A stretch of 64,000 nt of DNA from Pseudomonas putida (GTDB taxonomy: Bacteria > Pseudomonadota > Gammaproteobacteria > Pseudomonadales > Pseudomonadaceae). Below are positions 62,901 to 64,000 of the stretch, one piece after another. Below the pieces are notes generated by a model. It saw nothing but the letters and a program-made list of their open reading frames with translations, had not been told where the DNA came from and ran no database searches. The translations under genes and the position numbers were made by a program. The stretch lies in contig NZ_JANHLC010000008.1 of NCBI RefSeq assembly GCF_028682395.1, positions 62,001 through 126,000 of the forward strand, written 5' to 3'. How positions within the stretch are numbered: the first letter of the stretch is position 1; each line of letters opens with the position of its first letter.

Positions 62901-64000
62901 GGCCGTCAGCAGCAGGCTGCCATCGCCGTCGAACTGGGTACCCTTGCCAATCTCGGCCAGGGTGCTGCCACCGACCCTGTTCACCGCGACCGATCCCGCC
63001 GCGCCATTGCTACCGCCCACGCCGAGCCCGGCCGCCAGCGACTGCAACTGCTGGTCGCGCAGGGCGCCGACACGCAGCAGGCCACCGGCCTGCAGGTTAC
63101 CGCCCAGAATACCGGCATAGACACGGCCGAGAATCGTGTTGTAGGAGCCCGCCAAGCCAACCCCGGCGCCACTACCGCCGTAGGCCAGGGCCCCGGTGAG
63201 ACTGCGCACACTGGAGTGATCGCGGGCATCGAGGGTTATTTCGCCAACGCTGACCAGGTTGCTGTCGACCGCGCGCGCGCTGGCCTGGTTGTCGATGGTA
63301 TTGATCGCGACAGACCCAGCGACGGCTGAGGAGCGCGCCGCCACCGCGCCACCGGCCACCAGCGCGCTGATTTCACTGTTCTGCTGGGCTTGCAGCGCCA
63401 TGCGCCGGGCCTCGGCCTGGCTGGCGAGAATCTCGGCGCTGACCCGATCACTGATGGTGTTGTAGCCAAAGCTCGCGCCCACCGCGCCGTCGCCACCAAT
63501 CGCCGCCGAGCCCGATGCCGTCCAGATCGTGCTGGCGTTATTCGCATCCAGGGTCAGTGCGCCGCCCAACTCGATACCCTGGCTGGCACGCAGCGCCGCC
63601 ACGGTGTCGTGGTCCAGCTCATTGATCGCTACAGCGCCATCGAACGCATACTGGTTGGAAAAGCCCATGGCCGCGGCCACGGACACCAGGTCGGCGGCAC
63701 TGGTGGCGGCCAGCGAGAAGTCGCCATGACTGGACAGACCCTGCAGGTTTTCAGCGAGGGCTTCGGTGCTGCCGTCGATATGGTTGATCGACAAGCCCGC
63801 GCCCACCCCGGCCTTGCCGCCATAAGTGACCGCACCGGCCACGGCATGGATGCTCGAACGATCGTCGGCGCTGACCTGCACGCCCCCGGCCGCATCGATA
63901 TCGCCATCGGCCAGACGGGCACGCGTGACGCTATCGATGGCGTTGACGCTGACCGAACCCGCCACCTGATAGCTACTGGCCGATGCGCTGGCGGAGACAC
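53964..64000 (-). CDS. TpsA, giant filamentous adhesin (LktA-like), 5'-truncated by the window edge
   Basis: The frame is open without stop from the right edge to TAA at 53964, at least 3344 residues; the signal peptide and TPS secretion domain lie beyond 64000. The part nearest the edge consists of imperfect repeats of about 53-54 residues with the core GVAG-x-V-x-V-N, each alternating small/hydrophobic residues as in beta-helices. A middle segment (about 57-59 kb) is richer in Asn/Asp/Tyr/Trp, and the C-terminal ~700 residues have filamentous-haemagglutinin-like strands (VVVLNGDVVVGSLEVEGETNLTA). One cysteine (VQVCAYHH, about 62490) is visible in an otherwise almost Cys-free protein. It is a surface or released adhesin exported by TpsB. 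Confidence 0.9.
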   Translation of the reverse strand, partial: VSASASASSYQVAGSVSVNAIDSVTRARLADGDIDAAGGVQVSADDRSSIHAVAGAVTYGGKAGVGAGLSINHIDGSTEALAENLQGLSSHGDFSLAATSAADLVSVAAAMGFSNQYAFDGAVAINELDHDTVAALRASQGIELGGALTLDANNASTIWTASGSAAIGGDGAVGASFGYNTISDRVSAEILASQAEARRMALQAQQNSEISALVAGGAVAARSSAVAGSVAINTIDNQASARAVDSNLVSVGEITLDARDHSSVRSLTGALAYGGSGAGVGLAGSYNTILGRVYAGILGGNLQAGGLLRVGALRDQQLQSLAAGLGVGGSNGAAGSVAVNRVGGSTLAEIGKGTQFDGDGSLLLTARSDSDIETVAGALGVGLSSVGMSGAVAVNQLEGTTTARISGSGTKLTARGQGPAQSVDNGALSSDTSLELSERTGHQSLNGIAVVASSTDELDSVAASVGAGANVGVAGAVTVNQVSGETRAEVTGGTLESQGAVQVCAYHHTRVTAGNGAAGGGSSAGVGASVTTTILDHSTQANVSRASLVAGGAIGVNARSTHDLNAVVVGAAVGGTAGVSGSVAVTTLEGTVRSSVENATLRSSGAGIEIAADADNDLDIVAGGVAAGGVAGVGATVIVTDLDQRTEAYTRGTTKLDAAGLTAIDASASQDLTTVGFTGAGGGTAGVAGTVNVLTATGQTSAAVGAGSRINTGLDGVQQDVRVHARDSLSTSSVLGTAGVGGTAGIGAGADVQVVRSGAVASVGDGAVVNADRDISIKAENQRDIDSLSVAAAGGGFVGAGAGVSVVSVAAGASSQATSSLDSSVSNAQNVARDSGLKGQMGSSFSGAASLQAGINTRQKTINPNDTFLASPATTQYSAAARVGNATLDAGRNVSISAQNRTDASSQAVGVAGGLVGAGAGVAVINVGDRSLAELAGHLTAGGKVEISADDGQDGVTEAKAYAGGGGLVGLGAAVAVSEKSSQVTARVLDGSSITSGGALSVDAKLDHALQAKTLGVSVGGVAVGASIATASSTGQAEALLGKNVQVRAASVAIDALARSSNRVDAAGASGGILAGNAVVANASDKTRARAWVGDGSLLMAQGAIGIRASTDPLAQAFSLGAAIGAGAIGASVANASVDNLAEAGAGAVNLGGASLEVNAAALRSRDQSVEARAVGASGGMLLGVNATVADADITTQVRAEIGQGARLAIGGNATVKATDQTRAKTDATGIAVGGLLAVGANVGNVDVAASQTVRFGATGVVGGLLDLSATGRNGVTGEAMAGSGGVIAGSASTLNLDASSNTAVEVLGSSNVLTGRTQVLAEHQLDYAGSSDSLQAAMVGASGTFINVDLGANTRVDIRDGAKLAASEGLDIEAHSLTQGGAQAYSGSGGVVSGSAVLVDNQIRDSSRILVGNGVDLSTVGSPLVIDKGHLRMTAHNTLRVADTGRLSAGGGIVMPYAGTEMDVDLSNQVLFGNDVKLKSSGLLQVGAYSDSRAATNARVDVYGLVGAGGGDSKIDLTAHQLVRFGNNANLLAYGNLGLRAGQSADGNLANDIRAVANTAVVNNTLIPVTASLGADAVVNTTNDLVFGTGALVRSVRNVELTATNGAVSADGYGVGKNPYLSLFSSEQTTRSNKVNRLASLNLGNSKVIAGVSNRQEIYWDGTTLRTVSVLGDIAASFKPAGSTDAFRPLAEIDATLASLIQQRAGLSPSSSEYARLGEQISLYNQMRVSTAQALGAGADGTTAVDSLVVGDIIAGAGDIRVGADRIQQSGADLTAYGAPTVIIHNSSDDYLVTNGILVSAAGTGSILSTGAAKLNASGARLTEVKRSQSDYYDANQRPSVPSVVIANTYDTKVPGHTSRAPGILVLGDIENLKGNTSLRNESGNVSQFARIESYQLSMDVPHGDLFVNLPGRTWNLASVQAEWASVISRLSPEGLGLLNGRNLADAIAEYAANVTYNTNADGSLKHTDSDAFIDYLIREYGRGDGKEQQIILSGLDRDYWESSSSDTSGRTWFKDGLYEYSGNLSASDHNWLGNTGVWDWTYTALNAIKTRNSVALSSADTGGSSQSALTVGGALMVNARNININAGIEVGSRTDWSLDLNSAAAAEIAAIVPGSGLVRLNHVTAIADGNGTDEVPQVYWDSDKQRIQVQRIDAAGGGSVSLTGNIINTNTLGNITVNSGYGDVQINNSTGYDLLLTDINLGSGGQSVVRITDTLKTWGSGAAAGRAQTWWYVNQAGQDSVSVYNDANGATSLADASLGSVIGRDFTYNPQSGARYEWTHSYHVTRDYAGATGVDGESTEVYDKLGNWVSATATSDGKSYLVGDGSVVVRDPTGDDQTFMQWADASFKYTQVNVTSDGGDWGGYVSGTRFDVATDATLTLTNSVKADYAIPIRFVGNSQSRLQVDATSNVLVGGEIRNDVGTSRFDITGGALLQAGGSLQGLDLQLNASAGIGRAGEGLNIIDGRVAGASLSAQSQGDIFLNSTGDMYAKAIHTQGDVTLDAVGGIYQHAGATGASISGDVLTLRSGSGSSIGASDRALVTQSHEINASAPGSVTLTQASGNMNVGFIESLLGNVELNTPSGQILGAPPKADDHDAKLQEKIALWESMGLTDANHAASTIKGYENLVARYYSDYWNIRELAQNPDSAFSLSSTGLGLFREQVAASLGHGASDAQINAAIKARYLEAKTFLASAPGVDQGLLQTRASDFQYNLDSGSALYAQMTHGAVWDKAMLGTVINAGAEAGTRPSTGALPNVAANQGAIRLNNDPTQPLPQSETLVFTVKATDGYHSIVNQLSSSAGNQYSSSQLLAFLAEAKPGTMKAEKGSDGTLRVTLNPRNDLVVEAKEPVVIDAKGDYHVGTSQDVILKDITVGGTLYVYAGRDVINQTATGVAGAITGGLYIDAGRNIGSPDNPIQVTNHGNDPVTIYRLVAPGTANVVVLNGDVVVGSLEVEGETNLTANHGNFYSLGGSTLLDGGLVNLRAIDASGKTSGYIGTSANPFAVIQQRGALGLFGLGANVLAGQNNLVMANSVLDGQVALTASQGAIRMVDDEALIRTTDEAQGQVDLVAASGIGEAQRAVRLDTGRFNAQTPVGDINLHVLRDATAERVHALTGSARVVAEGDGQRATTDLDIADVRVAHNLELRAETLRAGVTQTQQASPLRVWATGVDGAMAERVDLTVAAAPHVRLERLSARQADIRADAGRLNVVSGYIGEQMRLGTAYVSALMDNTTPALRYDADYQYYVPGKAFSLDLEGRGATGSHAPMWFNAARGVFTRNFVTAGYAAFDLARPQFNQDYRTANGSDLPAVFNAANSTPPALDWLANVSSPAVAVNLGTETYHEK

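Noticed and set aside
59367..63329. Two long plus-strand frames (605 and 714 residues) abutting at 61184/61185, antisense to the adhesin
   Set aside because: They mirror the repeat structure and third-position GC bias of tpsA; both lack ribosome sites and family features. They are antisense shadows.
1..64000. CRISPR arrays, tRNA, rRNA, insertion sequences and prophage genes
   Set aside because: No regularly spaced identical repeats, no cloverleaf-like segments in gene gaps, and no transposase or phage proteins were recognised by reading.

Overview
The window is a high-GC, gene-dense chromosome segment of a Pseudomonas, most likely of the fluorescens group. The evidence is a complete twelve-gene alginate operon (algD-alg8-alg44-algK-algE-algG-algX-algL-algI-algJ-algF-algA), a dauBAR D-arginine locus next to rhlB, moaCDE next to a PIN/PhoH gene, REP-like palindromes, and Pseudomonas-type families such as DUF3509, DUF3649 and DUF3325. 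No rRNA, tRNA, insertion sequence, phage gene or CRISPR array was recognised. All assignments come from reading the translations and motifs; no database search was run.

Layout. 1-7.2 kb is amino-acid uptake and D-arginine conversion: a cut-off AapJ-type binding protein, a carboxylesterase, the RNA helicase RhlB, dauB-dauA-dauR, and a convergent basic-amino-acid binding protein. A closely matching palindrome lies upstream of both dauB and that binding-protein gene and is proposed as a shared DauR operator. 7.4-12.6 kb holds moaC-moaD-moaE (molybdopterin), a PIN-PhoH ATPase, a NodB-fold protein with degenerate metal motifs, and yaaA. 12.6-29.8 kb is an AT-richer 0.8-kb control region followed by the alginate operon. 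The operon runs from precursor synthesis (AlgD, AlgA), through polymerisation (Alg8/Alg44) and the periplasmic scaffold and modifying enzymes (AlgK, AlgX, AlgG, AlgL), to acetylation (AlgI, AlgJ, AlgF, AlgX) and export (AlgE). It ends at a strong bidirectional terminator shared with a small, unrecognised, oppositely oriented gene.

29.8-41.1 kb is accessory metabolism and transport: a small membrane protein, a short-chain dehydrogenase, an efflux set (outer-membrane lipoprotein, FUSC, DUF1656, HlyD) divergent from a LysR regulator, a 2-hydroxyacid dehydrogenase, and an EamA exporter divergent from an AraC regulator. 41.1-47.5 kb is a leftward iron-uptake operon (DUF3649-PepSY-DUF3325-fecI-fecR, then a TonB-dependent siderophore receptor) with a Fur box upstream. 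47.8-52.3 kb carries an HPF/RaiA protein, a serine/threonine-type transporter, a DUF3509 protein, a PsiE protein, a yebG-like gene with a textbook LexA box, and an atypical OmpR-type regulator. 52.3-64.0 kb is a two-partner secretion pair: a TpsB transporter overlapped by the end of a giant TpsA adhesin (at least 3344 residues), whose start lies beyond the right edge.

The most promising unexplained signals are the paired DauR-like operators, the long algD leader with a spaced direct repeat, the degenerate NodB protein, the small gene convergent with algA, and the atypical regulator beside the adhesin pair.
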